From Marinifilaceae bacterium (lineage in GTDB: Bacteria > Bacteroidota > Bacteroidia > Bacteroidales > Marinifilaceae), in NCBI GenBank assembly GCA_025210485.1, contig JAOARN010000053.1, positions 51,107 to 115,106 of the forward strand: a DNA stretch of 64,000 bases, given 5' to 3'. The stretch's first letter is position 1. Every line of letters starts with the position of its first letter. A program made the translations under genes and the position numbers. Positions 55,637 through 64,000 of this stretch are shown here, in pieces. The notes beneath the pieces are model-generated. The model did no database searches. It was not told the origin of the DNA and saw nothing but the letters and a program-made list of their open reading frames with translations.

Positions 55637-56326
55637 TTATTTTGATGCATAATCTCTTAATATTCTAGCCTGAGTATCGAGAAATAATTTATCAGCAAAA
55701 GCATCGCCAATTGCATCAAATTTCCAATCCCCATTTCGTCTATATAATTTACCCATAATTACAGCTCCCTTTCCAAGATAAGAATTATCAGTACTAATAT
55801 TGAATGAGAAATGCTCTTTTTTAACTATAGCCGGAGTTCCCTCATACATTTTTATTTTCACGAAAGGGATTTGAGAAAAATCAAAATTCTGATCTTTATT
55901 TAGATAAATATTCAAGTAAAAGTAAATCTGATCAACCTCCTTATCAACTATAGTCATATCAACAGAAACAACTTCACTAAAATCATCAGATACCCCAGTA
56001 CCTCTATCATCACCACTATGACGCATTGACTCATCCTTACTATATAGTTTCCCTAAAGCTATTCCTCTGGATTTAAGGAAATTGTTATACTCTGGGGAAT
56101 AAATATGATCAATATATTTACCTCGACTATCTGTCATAACACAACTCAAATCAAGATCTACTTCTTCAATTATCTTTTTTGTTGTTCCAAAAAATCCTTT
56201 TTTTATTCTTTCAATTGCGCCCCAACTCACTTCAACACAAAATTTTTCTAATTTTTCTTTTGTGCTTTGTCCGTCACTTATTTTTTCAAGATTTATTTTT
56301 TGTCCTTTTTCAAGATTTATTGCCAT
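55637..56326 (-). CDS. Divergent TerD-like protein
   Basis: The 229-residue protein starts MAINLEKGQKINLEK as TerD proteins do but has an extra ~25-residue insertion (STKEKLEKFCVEVSWGAIER) before the first acidic motif, then VDLDLSCVMTDSRGK, SGDDRGTG and a C-terminal LYRRNGDWKFDAIGD, all TerD-type elements. It diverges more than the three downstream-numbered copies. A Ca2+-binding role is inferred from TerD. Confidence 0.85.
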   Translation of the reverse strand: MAINLEKGQKINLEKISDGQSTKEKLEKFCVEVSWGAIERIKKGFFGTTKKIIEEVDLDLSCVMTDSRGKYIDHIYSPEYNNFLKSRGIALGKLYSKDESMRHSGDDRGTGVSDDFSEVVSVDMTIVDKEVDQIYFYLNIYLNKDQNFDFSQIPFVKIKMYEGTPAIVKKEHFSFNISTDNSYLGKGAVIMGKLYRRNGDWKFDAIGDAFADKLFLDTQARILRDYASK

Positions 56327-56520
56327 CTTAAATTATTTTTTTGAATTATAAAACATTACATCCCTTAATCTTCGAATGAAAATTATTCAAAGACCGACTG
56401 ATTTTACATTATTTATTAAGAAACTAAAAATCTAAGTCAACAGATTGATTTAGATGAAGTACAATTATATTAGTTTTCCGAAACAAATAATATATTATAG
56501 AAAAAAATCGGTTGCTTTTA

Positions 56521-57081
56521 TTAATTATACTTGCTAAGGAAAAAATTCAAATCCTCTTTATATCCTCTGCCCATAGCCTCGAATTTCCATTCGTTATTTC
56601 TCCTGTAAAGTCGACCAAATTCGATTGATTTTTCTATAGAGTAATCCTCATCTAATTCATATTTAATGATTTCTTCATTTTTTGCCTTATCGATAATTCT
56701 GATAAATGAATTTCGAACTTGTCCAAAATTTTGCTTTCTTTCTTCTGCATTATGAATAGTAACAACGAAAATAATTTCACTAATAGCAGAATCAACTTTA
56801 GACAAATTGATTTTTAAAAGTTCATCATCCATACTTGAAGAATCACCAGTGCGATCATCATCTGCACCTTCAACAGCACCATCAGGAGAAAATTTATTAT
56901 TGTAAAAAATAAAATTTTCTTCGCAAGGAATTTTGCCAGCAGCATTTATCATAAAAGCTGAAGCATCCAAATCATATGCTTCACCTGTTGCAGTATTTGG
57001 ATCCCAACCCAATCCAACTTCTATATTTGTAAGTCCTTTGTCAAGAGAGACTCTCTCACCTTTGCTTAAATTGATTGCCAT
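56521..57081 (-). CDS. TerD family protein (copy 3 of transcription order)
   Basis: The 186-residue TerD protein has MAINLSKGERVSLDKG, WDPNTATGEAYDLDASAFM, NKFSPDGAVEGADDDRTG and FGRLYRRNNEWKFEAMG. The acidic DLDAS and DDDRTG loops correspond to the calcium-binding loops described for TerD-type proteins. It differs from the neighbouring 57240-57800 copy at about 27 of 186 positions by eye. Confidence 0.92.
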   Translation of the reverse strand: MAINLSKGERVSLDKGLTNIEVGLGWDPNTATGEAYDLDASAFMINAAGKIPCEENFIFYNNKFSPDGAVEGADDDRTGDSSSMDDELLKINLSKVDSAISEIIFVVTIHNAEERKQNFGQVRNSFIRIIDKAKNEEIIKYELDEDYSIEKSIEFGRLYRRNNEWKFEAMGRGYKEDLNFFLSKYN

Positions 57082-57239
57082 ATATATATATTATTTAAAC
57101 TCAACAGATAACAGAATCAATTGAGTATTTACTTTTTCTATTTTTTGGAAGCAAATTATCTTTGAAACGGGAACTTATATGCTCACCAGAATTCAAGAAT
57201 AATTAAAGACAAATTCCAAAAAAAAGCATACCATTGTAA

Positions 57240-57800
57240 TTAATTATATTTTTGCAGGAAATATGATAAATCTTCCTTATATCCTTTACCCATAGCCTCA
57301 AATCTCCACTCTCCATTTCGTCTATAAAGTCGACCTACTTCCAATGAAGTTTCAACAGAATAATCTTCGTCTAATTCATATTTTATAATTTCTTCATTTT
57401 TAGATTTATCAATTATTCGAATAAAAGAATTACTTACTTGTCCAAAATTTTGCCCTCTCTTCTCAGCATCATGTATGGTTACAACGAATATAATTTCATT
57501 TATATCTTGACTGACTTTTGGAAGATTTATCTTGATTAGCTCATCATCTTCATTTGAAGAATCACCAGTACGATCATCATCAGCTCCTTCGACAGCTCCA
57601 TCAGGAGAAAATTTATTATTATAGAAAATAAAATTTTCATCACAGGGAATTTTACCAGCCGAATTTATCATAAAAGCAGAAGCATCCAAATCATATGCTT
57701 CACCTGTAGCTGTATTAGGATCCCATCCCAATCCTACTTCTATATTTGAAAGCCCCTTATCAAGAGATATCCTTTCACCTTTACTTAAATTTATTGCCAT
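57240..57800 (-). CDS. TerD family protein (copy 2)
   Basis: 186 residues. Nearly the same as the 56521-57081 protein, with identical DLDASAFMIN and DDDRTGDSS loops, so it is a recent tandem duplicate. It ends 158 bases before the next copy starts and is 39 bases after copy 1. Cytoplasmic, no signal. Confidence 0.92.
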   Translation of the reverse strand: MAINLSKGERISLDKGLSNIEVGLGWDPNTATGEAYDLDASAFMINSAGKIPCDENFIFYNNKFSPDGAVEGADDDRTGDSSNEDDELIKINLPKVSQDINEIIFVVTIHDAEKRGQNFGQVSNSFIRIIDKSKNEEIIKYELDEDYSVETSLEVGRLYRRNGEWRFEAMGKGYKEDLSYFLQKYN

Positions 57801-57839
57801 ATATTAGGTTTTAGACTTAGGTTAATTTTACAAAATAAA

Positions 57840-58403
57840 TTAGTTGTATTTGTTTACAAAGTACCCCAAATCCTCTTTATATCCTTTACCCATAGCTTCA
57901 AATTTCCACTCTGATTTTCTTCTGTAAATCCGACCAAATTCAAGAGAGGTTTCAATAGAATAGTCTTCATCTAATTCATACTTCAAAATTTCTTGTTGAG
58001 TATCTTCATCAATAATTCTTATATATGAATTTCGAACCTGTCCAAAATTTTGTTTTCTATTCACAGCATCATGAATTGTAACTACAAAAACAATTTCCTC
58101 AACCTCTTTATTAACTTTTGTCAAATCGAGTTTAATAGTTTCGTCATCTCCGCCATCAGAAGCACCGCCAGTTAAATCATCATCAGCTCCTTCGACAGCA
58201 CCATCTGGAGAATATTTATTATTATAAAAAACAAAATATTCATCTTGAGGTAATTTCGCTCTAGCATTCAACATAAAAGCGGATGCATCCAAATCATAAT
58301 CGTCCCCCAAACCTTCATTAGGGTCCCAGCCTAGACCAACGCTTATATTTGTAAGCCCTTTTTCCAAAGACATTCTTTGACCTTTTATCAAGTTTATTGC
58401 CAT
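57840..58403 (-). CDS. TerD family protein (copy 1)
   Basis: 187 residues, starting MAINLIKGQRMSLEKG, with GDDYDLDASAFMLN and DDDLTGGAS loops and FGRIYRRKSEWKFEAMG. It is the most distinct of the three close copies. First gene of the Ter cluster in transcription order; the upstream ~140-base stretch has a TATGTTTG box at 58539-58546 (minus strand) that could be a -7 element but lacks a spaced TTG. Confidence 0.92.
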   Translation of the reverse strand: MAINLIKGQRMSLEKGLTNISVGLGWDPNEGLGDDYDLDASAFMLNARAKLPQDEYFVFYNNKYSPDGAVEGADDDLTGGASDGGDDETIKLDLTKVNKEVEEIVFVVTIHDAVNRKQNFGQVRNSYIRIIDEDTQQEILKYELDEDYSIETSLEFGRIYRRKSEWKFEAMGKGYKEDLGYFVNKYN

Positions 58404-58950
58404 GATTCTCTATAATTTATATGGGTTATATTCAACTAATGCTTAGATTTTCAACTATTTTTAAACAGATATTAAAAAAACAGGTATTAATATTATTCAC
58501 AGCTAAGACACTAGTTTTTAATTTATCTTAAAACAAAGCAAACATAAGAACATAATATTGATTGTTTAATTTAACAATAGTATTAGGCTATAAAGTAAAA
58601 ATTAAACACATACTTTCCGACAACTTATTTAATATGTTTTTTCAGGAAACTTAAAACAATTATTTGGAAAATAAATTATCATAAACTTATGTTGTTTTAT
58701 TTTACTTAATTTATTTTTGCGATTTTCAAATTTAGTATTTTTTTATCAAATCACTAATGTTTTTAGATTTATTTAAACAATAAGATATTTAGAAATACAA
58801 GAATTTAGGAATGTATTTATTGACAGATGGGTATTTGCTTTTTTACACGCATTTATCTGAGCCATTCAGACTCAATTGACTTCCTTGTTTTAAATCCATA
58901 GATACCCTGAAGCTTTTGCAATTTCATGCCTTCAGCATCTTGTGATATTG
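58404..58950. other. Intergenic DNA upstream of the Ter cluster
   Basis: AT-rich. It holds a possible weak Ter promoter box (58539-58546) and no ORF. The repeat-family sequence begins at about 58957. Confidence 0.4.
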
Positions 58951-58956
58951 AAAAAA

Positions 58957-59219
58957 CATGTCAATCCTGTATAATAAATAAATCCTGTCCAATCCTGTAT
59001 AATTATTTAATCCTGTCAGATTCTTATGCTCGTTCCTCGCTATCAGGAGGACGATTTTGGATTTCGGATGTTGGATTTCGGAACTTATTAACACACTATT
59101 TAGCAAACAGCATAATAATCAGTAAATTCCCAAGTTTGCACCACTCAAAACCAAGTCGTCTTTTCGATTCTGAGGAACGAAGATGAGAAATCTAATAATT
59201 GTGAAAGCAAGTAATTTTT
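58957..59219. repeat. Intergenic repeat family, copy A (downstream side of the lipoprotein gene)
   Basis: Starts with three to four AATCCTGT repeats (58963-59015), then a block (59014-59068) with GCTCGTTCCTCGCTATCAGG and ATTTTGGATTTCGG, then the conserved core (59105-59219). The core contains AATTCCCAAGTTTGCACCAC and a palindromic TTTTCGATT...AACGAAGATGAGAAATC. It matches the copies at 63276-63610 in the same orientation. Confidence 0.85.
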
Positions 59220-59319
59220 CAAATCAAAAAAAACATTTAATTCAGTCAGAACCTACTGCTTCTACCTCCTTATCATTATAACTATTCAGCTTTGTAAAAC
59301 TCAATATTGCTAAGACTAA

Positions 59320-62300
59320 TTATTTTGTAAAGTTTGGTAGTTTTGATGAATCATTCTCTATTGGACAACCACTAAATGCATTATCAAATGATTCTACTCT
59401 TTCAACATCCCAAGTACTAAGATTTTGATTGAAATTACTCGCTCCAAAAAACATCTCCTTCATTTCCCTAACATTAGCTGTATTCCATCCTCCTATATCT
59501 TGATTAAAAGAAGTTGCTCCATAAAACATTTTGTCCATCCATTTTGCTTTTGAAACATCCCAACTGCCAATATTCGAATTAAAAGAAGTCGCTCCACAAA
59601 ACATTCCTTCAAAATATAAAACATTAGAAACATCCCAGTTTAATATTTCTTGATTAAAAGAAGTGGCTTTATAGAACATACAAAACATTGTCTCTACACT
59701 TGAAACATCCCATTTACTAATATTTTGATTAAAACTTGATGCTCCTCGAAACATAAGGTCCATATCTCTCACATTTGAGACATTCCAGCCACCAATATTT
59801 TGATTAAAAGCTTCTGCAAGCTTGAACATACCTTGCATCTCATGTACATTCGAAACATCCCAGTTACTTATATCTGAATTAAACTTATACAATTCAGCAA
59901 ACATAAATTTCATATTTCGAACTTTTGATACATTCCAATCTTCCACATTAAATTCGCTGCTAGATGAATAACTAAACAAAAATGACATATCTAAAACATT
60001 TGAGACGTCCCATTTACTAATATCCCCATTAAAATCTCTTACTTCTTGAAACATATACGACATATCTTTCACATTAGACACATCCCAGTGACTTATATCC
60101 TTACTGAACTTTTCAACTGCTCTAAACAAGCCACTCATATTAGTTATTTTACTAGTTATATAAAACTCTAAATCAGCCTCTCTTCCTTCTTTCAAGCAAG
60201 CTTCTATCATATCTTTTGATGCAATCGTATATTCTTTTTCTTTAAATTTAACTATTTGACCAATCTTTAGTACATCAAAATAATCATCCCTAATACAAAT
60301 ACTCACACCGTTCTCAGCATACTCAATACAATCTTCCAATTCTATCTTCACTATAAAATAAGCTATACTTCCATCCTCTGCTGTAACCGTATATACTACT
60401 TCTTCAGAAAAATCAGTTTGAGCTTCAGGTTGAATACTTGCCCCTGTGCTTATTCCTATTTCTGGTACCAAATTACTTAAATCAGTTCCATAGGCTAATT
60501 GCAAACTGATTTCCGTTCCATTTATAACTGCTGTTTTATTGCCTACCTTAAATGATTTAATCTTGGACTCGCTATTCTTTTTACTTACTACTTTTACAGT
60601 ATATGATTTCTCACTCCCGTCTTCTGCCGTAACTTTATATACAATCTCATTTGTGAAATCTACCTCTCCTGTGGGCGCAATACTTGCTCCATCACTTATT
60701 TTTATAATTGGGATTAATTTTTTCAAATCTGTGCCATAAGCTAATTCAAGATTTATCTTATCTTCTTTTATAATTCCCTCGATACCATTTATAATAAATG
60801 ATTCTATTAAACAGGCTGAATTTTTCCCCTTTATTAACTCAACCTCATATATATTCTTATTCCCAGCTGATGAACTAACTACATACTCAACAATTTTACT
60901 AAAATCTTGAGACGAACCTGATTCTGGTAAAACTGTAGCTCCTTCACTTAATCGCAAAAATGCTGGCAAATTTTCTAATTCCACCTTTGAATCAACATGC
61001 ATAACTATTTTTTCATCTTTTGGGGATACTTCTATCTCCTTGGAACCTATTCGAAAATTCAATATGAGTGCTTCATCATTTTTTTCTCTCTCTACATTAA
61101 TCTTATATGAACTTTTACTTCCATCCTCTGCTGTAACCGTATAAATAACAGTATTACTAAAATCTTGAAGCTCTCCTGATTTCGGTGTAATTTTTGCGCC
61201 CCCACTAATTTCTATTATCGGAACTAAGTTTTCTAATTCACTTTCGTATGGTACTGTTAAATTTATTGTTTGTGTCGACTCGATTATTTCTGCTGATTTT
61301 CCTCCTATACTAAATGAAATTATTGAAGATTCGGTATTAGGCTTATTTGTTATATTTACAGTATAATTAACTACAGAACCATCTCCTGCTATTACAACGT
61401 ATGTCAACTCACCACTAAAATCCCTAGATACTCCTGAAGATGGATAAATACTAGCTCCATCACTTATTTCTATCTCTGGGGATAAATCCTCCAAACTCAA
61501 ACCATAATCCAAGACCATACTAATATTATGATCAGATTCCGAAATATCTGCAGTTTTACCTCCTATCTTAAAAGATGTAATCCTAGCTTCATTATTTGGT
61601 AAACATGATACTTCTACAGTATAATCTGTTGTACTTCCATCCTCCGCAGTAACCGTATATACTACTTCTTTAGAAAAATCAGTTTGTGCTTCAGGTTGAA
61701 TACTTGCTCCTGTGCTTATTTCTATTTCTGGTACCAAATTACTTAAATCAGTTCCATAGGCTAATTGCAAACTGATTTCCGTTCCAAATATCAATGCCTT
61801 TTTATTATTAATTTCAAACATATTTATTCTTGATTTGGTATTAGCTTCATTTACAATTTTCACTATAAATTCATTTCTAAACCCATCTTCAGCCACAACA
61901 ATATACTTTTGCTCATTTGTAAAATCCTGAGCTACTCCAGATTTTGGATATATTTCAGCAGCATCGCTTATTTTAATCTCTGGTGTTAAATTACTGATAT
62001 CAACATCATAAGCTAATTCCAGACTAATATTTTGACCTTTTATATTGGCATGTTTATCATTTATAATAAATGCAGAAATCTGGGCTTCAGTATTTTTTGA
62101 TTTAACCACACAAACTTCATAATTAGTCTTTAAGCCATATTGCGCTGAAACAGTATAAAAAACAGGATTAGTGAAATCCTGTGCAAGTCCCATTTTGGGA
62201 CTTATGCGCGCCTTTTCACTAATATGGATTTCAGGAACCAATTGAGTTAAATCAGTAGCATATGGCAATTCAAGATATATTTTGGATCCTAGTATCTCAC

Positions 62301-62940
62301 CTTCATATCCCAAAATTTTAAAAGAATAAATATCAGTTCCTACCTTGCCAGTATTACTTATCAAAACTGTGTAAATAGTTTTGCTACCATCTTCAGCTGT
62401 TACAGTGTACTTCTGAGGAGTATTAAAATCTACAGATACCCCTGACTTTGGCTTTACACTAGCATTAGCACTTATTTCAATTATTGGTTTAATATTTCCG
62501 AGTTTATATCCTTGGTCTAATACAAGGCTAATATTATTATCTTGAATATTTGCCTTCTTGAAATCAACCACAAAAAACTTAATCTTTGATTCTGTATTTG
62601 GTAAGATAGAAACATAGACGGTATACTCCCTTGTAAAACCATCTTCTGCAATAACTTCATATTTTACAGGAAATGAAAAATCTTGAACTACTCCAGACTT
62701 AGGTATTACTTCAGCATCCTTACTTATATTAATTATAGGGTGCATTTTTTTAATATTTGTACCATAGCTGACTTTTAGCTCAATGCTATCATTTTTAATT
62801 TCACTTTCATAAGAATCAACCAAAAATGAATGAATTTCCGCTTCAGAACTTAAATAAGTTTTGAATATATCCTTCTCACAACTTATATATAAAATAATTA
62901 AAGAAATATACAGAAAACAATACCTTAATTTATTATTCAT
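59320..62940 (-). CDS. Giant lipoprotein: ten DUF5018-type repeats plus ten BspA-like (DUF285) repeats
   Basis: The 1206-residue protein starts at the ATG at 62940. A lipoprotein-type signal ends LYISCEKD. Ten ~83-residue beta repeats (residues ~30-865) each run IxxF...EI/KI...AxIxPxSG...DF...YxVxAEDG...Y.V, as in DUF5018/cadherin-like modules. A ~55-residue bridge follows, then ten ~24-residue repeats with WDVSNVxxMxxMFxxAxxFNxxI, the BspA-like DUF285 leucine-rich-type pattern. Likely a cell-surface adhesin; no T9SS tail was seen. DUF5018 repeats 5 and 10 are nearly identical. It is flanked by direct intergenic repeats. Confidence 0.87.
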   Translation of the reverse strand: MNNKLRYCFLYISLIILYISCEKDIFKTYLSSEAEIHSFLVDSYESEIKNDSIELKVSYGTNIKKMHPIINISKDAEVIPKSGVVQDFSFPVKYEVIAEDGFTREYTVYVSILPNTESKIKFFVVDFKKANIQDNNISLVLDQGYKLGNIKPIIEISANASVKPKSGVSVDFNTPQKYTVTAEDGSKTIYTVLISNTGKVGTDIYSFKILGYEGEILGSKIYLELPYATDLTQLVPEIHISEKARISPKMGLAQDFTNPVFYTVSAQYGLKTNYEVCVVKSKNTEAQISAFIINDKHANIKGQNISLELAYDVDISNLTPEIKISDAAEIYPKSGVAQDFTNEQKYIVVAEDGFRNEFIVKIVNEANTKSRINMFEINNKKALIFGTEISLQLAYGTDLSNLVPEIEISTGASIQPEAQTDFSKEVVYTVTAEDGSTTDYTVEVSCLPNNEARITSFKIGGKTADISESDHNISMVLDYGLSLEDLSPEIEISDGASIYPSSGVSRDFSGELTYVVIAGDGSVVNYTVNITNKPNTESSIISFSIGGKSAEIIESTQTINLTVPYESELENLVPIIEISGGAKITPKSGELQDFSNTVIYTVTAEDGSKSSYKINVEREKNDEALILNFRIGSKEIEVSPKDEKIVMHVDSKVELENLPAFLRLSEGATVLPESGSSQDFSKIVEYVVSSSAGNKNIYEVELIKGKNSACLIESFIINGIEGIIKEDKINLELAYGTDLKKLIPIIKISDGASIAPTGEVDFTNEIVYKVTAEDGSEKSYTVKVVSKKNSESKIKSFKVGNKTAVINGTEISLQLAYGTDLSNLVPEIGISTGASIQPEAQTDFSEEVVYTVTAEDGSIAYFIVKIELEDCIEYAENGVSICIRDDYFDVLKIGQIVKFKEKEYTIASKDMIEACLKEGREADLEFYITSKITNMSGLFRAVEKFSKDISHWDVSNVKDMSYMFQEVRDFNGDISKWDVSNVLDMSFLFSYSSSSEFNVEDWNVSKVRNMKFMFAELYKFNSDISNWDVSNVHEMQGMFKLAEAFNQNIGGWNVSNVRDMDLMFRGASSFNQNISKWDVSSVETMFCMFYKATSFNQEILNWDVSNVLYFEGMFCGATSFNSNIGSWDVSKAKWMDKMFYGATSFNQDIGGWNTANVREMKEMFFGASNFNQNLSTWDVERVESFDNAFSGCPIENDSSKLPNFTK
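60371..60526. repeat. Recent internal duplication, copy in DUF5018 repeat 10
   Basis: About 150 bases here match 61631-61786 with only a handful of mismatches, encoding the shared LQLAYGTDLSNLVPEI and ASIQPEAQTDF blocks. Other repeats in the gene differ far more, so this is a recent duplication or gene-conversion tract. Confidence 0.8.
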
Positions 62941-63275
62941 AATTATCACATTAAAACTAATAAGAATGCTTACTTGTGTAAAAACTCATTTATCTAAACA
63001 TAAGGTATCAAGACTTTCTTAAATCATATGCATAACAATGCTTGTAAAATTCACATAAAAAAGCTTAATTCTTAATTATCAAAATTATACAACAATTCAC
63101 TGACCTAATATATTATTAAAAATAATTAGAATTATATTTACAAAAACTAATCTAACAAATGGGTATTTTAGGATTTGCTAATTCTTTAATTCTACGAATC
63201 AAACAACTCTGCCCTGACTTTATGCTAGATTCTGTCTAATCCTTTCGCGTCATAATTATAATGATTTTGATTTAT
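62941..63275. other. Spacer upstream of the giant lipoprotein gene
   Basis: AT-rich, no ORF. The promoter is not clear. The intergenic repeat block starts at about 63276. Confidence 0.4.
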
Positions 63276-63421
63276 GATGTTGGATATTAGATTTCGGAAT
63301 CTTATCAAACAGTATAATAATCAGCTAATTCCCAAGTTTGCACCACTCAAAACTAAGTCGTCATTTCGATTCTGAGGAACGAAGATGAGAAATCTAACTA
63401 ATTGATAAGCAAGTAATTTTT
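63276..63421. repeat. Intergenic repeat family, copy B
   Basis: Bases 63291-63420 match 63481-63610 (copy C) over 130 bases with a single mismatch noticed by eye (CTAATT against CCAATT). The core contains AATTCCCAAGTTTGCACCAC and a GTCATTTCG...CGAAGATGA palindrome. Confidence 0.88.
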
Positions 63422-63433
63422 CAAAAAAAATCA

Positions 63434-63610
63434 TGTCAGATCCTTCTGCTCGTGCCTCGCTATCAGGAGGACGATTTTGGATTTCGGAATCTTATCAAAC
63501 AGTATAATAATCAGCCAATTCCCAAGTTTGCACCACTCAAAACTAAGTCGTCATTTCGATTCTGAGGAACGAAGATGAGAAATCTAACTAATTGATAAGC
63601 AAGTAATTTT
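63434..63610. repeat. Intergenic repeat family, copy C
   Basis: Same core as copy B, preceded by the GCTCGTGCCTCGCTATCAGG block also found in copy A. It lies 190 bases downstream of copy B, so B and C form a tandem pair. Confidence 0.88.
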
Positions 63611-63636
63611 CAAATCAAAAAAAATCATGTGAATTC

Positions 63637-63786
63637 TGTATAATCATTTAATCCTGTTAAATCTACTAATTTAAAAATCCTGTTAATCTTGTATAATCAA
63701 TAAATCGTGTCAAATCATGTCAAATCCTGTATAATCATTTAATCCTGTCAAATCTACTAATTTAAAAATCGTGTTAATCCTGTCTA
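63637..63786. repeat. Tandem repeat of ~91 bases, AATCCTGT-rich
   Basis: The unit beginning CTGTATAATCATTTAATCCT at 63637 recurs at 63728. It is built from short AATC(C/G)TGT motifs like those before copy A at 58963. Confidence 0.75.
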
Positions 63787-63798
63787 AGATATCTAAAA

Positions 63799-63825
63799 AA
63801 AAGCAAGCCTATAAGCCTTGCTTTT
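63799..63825 (-). terminator. Terminator of the right-edge gene
   Basis: A 9-bp stem (63799-63807 with 63817-63825) followed on the minus strand by a T-run. It lies 18 bases past the stop of the truncated gene. Confidence 0.75.
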
Positions 63826-63843
63826 TTGTGCATAATAATTTGG

Positions 63844-64000
63844 CTATTTTAAGAGAATTCCCCAATCTTTTACTTCGCCTTTATATAACCATTCTGGTAA
63901 GTAATCTGACTTCACTTCTATCTTCAAACCTGAATCATAAGCTATACTGCAACATGCTAATAAACGCCAACTTATCCAACCTTTTGCTTTGTTTGCGGGA
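63844..64000 (-). CDS. C-terminal fragment of an unidentified protein
   Basis: The last 51 codons of a minus-strand gene whose start lies beyond the window. The visible sequence includes KGWISWRLLACCSIAYDSG and ends KDWGILLK. Coding is supported by the open frame to the window edge and by the terminator right after it. I do not recognise the family. Confidence 0.55.
   Translation of the reverse strand, partial: PANKAKGWISWRLLACCSIAYDSGLKIEVKSDYLPEWLYKGEVKDWGILLK

Noticed and set aside
63637..63786. CRISPR array
   Set aside because: Repeats are of unequal length and spacing and not palindromic in the CRISPR way; there are no unique spacers and no cas genes.

Overview
The window is AT-rich bacterial DNA from a member of the Bacteroidota, probably a marine or anaerobic Marinilabiliales/Marinifilaceae-type organism (the lineage is inference). 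The phylum call rests on several things. Promoters follow the TTG-N19/20-TAnnTTTG pattern. A small DUF4295 gene sits behind rpmB-rpmG. There are carboxypeptidase-like-domain TonB receptors, a type IX secretion (T9SS) C-terminal signal and PorV/PorQ-type barrel, DUF4876 and DUF5063 proteins, type B ribosomal protein L31, and RNase Y next to zapA. No tRNA, rRNA, CRISPR array, prophage or complete insertion sequence was seen.

Layout. 1-8.8 kb: the end of an AspT/YidE-type antiporter, an acetate-type channel (satP family), an orphan sensor kinase, a LytM/M23 peptidase, fabD, folE, a PHP phosphoesterase and a small membrane-anchored protein, mostly single-gene units with clear terminators. 9.1-12.5 kb: a truncated FecR-like protein, the rpmB-rpmG-DUF4295 ribosomal operon, DUF5063 and a COG2509 flavoprotein. 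12.6-14.3 kb: a porin plus DGC zinc-binding protein operon whose promoter carries two near-identical palindromic operators. 15.0-33.8 kb: two paralogous DUF4876 lipoprotein / TonB receptor / large outer-membrane barrel cassettes that diverge from a 1.6-kb gene-free spacer and an EmrE-type transporter. The left cassette continues into a T9SS-tagged subtilase and a PorQ-like barrel. 34-47.8 kb: mostly housekeeping genes (YfcC carrier, Bax-inhibitor-1-like protein, acetyltransferase, rpmE2, YkgJ, lepA, NlpC/P60 and M23 peptidases, zapB-like/zapA, rny).

48.9-58.4 kb is a Ter-type stress system on the minus strand: three close TerD paralogues, one divergent TerD-like protein, three TerY-type vWA proteins (the last with a zinc-ribbon tail), a PP2C phosphatase, a kinase-like protein and, at the end, a CaCA-type cation/Ca2+ exchanger. 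The TerD proteins probably bind Ca2+, so the exchanger next door suggests a calcium-linked surface or stress response; that link is inference.

59.3-62.9 kb encodes a very large lipoprotein with ten DUF5018-type repeats followed by ten BspA-like (DUF285) repeats. It is flanked on both sides by direct copies of a roughly 130-200 bp intergenic repeat family. The right edge cuts an unidentified minus-strand gene. The most promising little-described features are the duplicated DUF4876-receptor-barrel cassettes (one coupled to a secreted protease), the dual operator of the porin/DGC operon, the repeat-flanked lipoprotein, and a roughly 550-bp intergenic element bounded by 36-bp inverted repeats.
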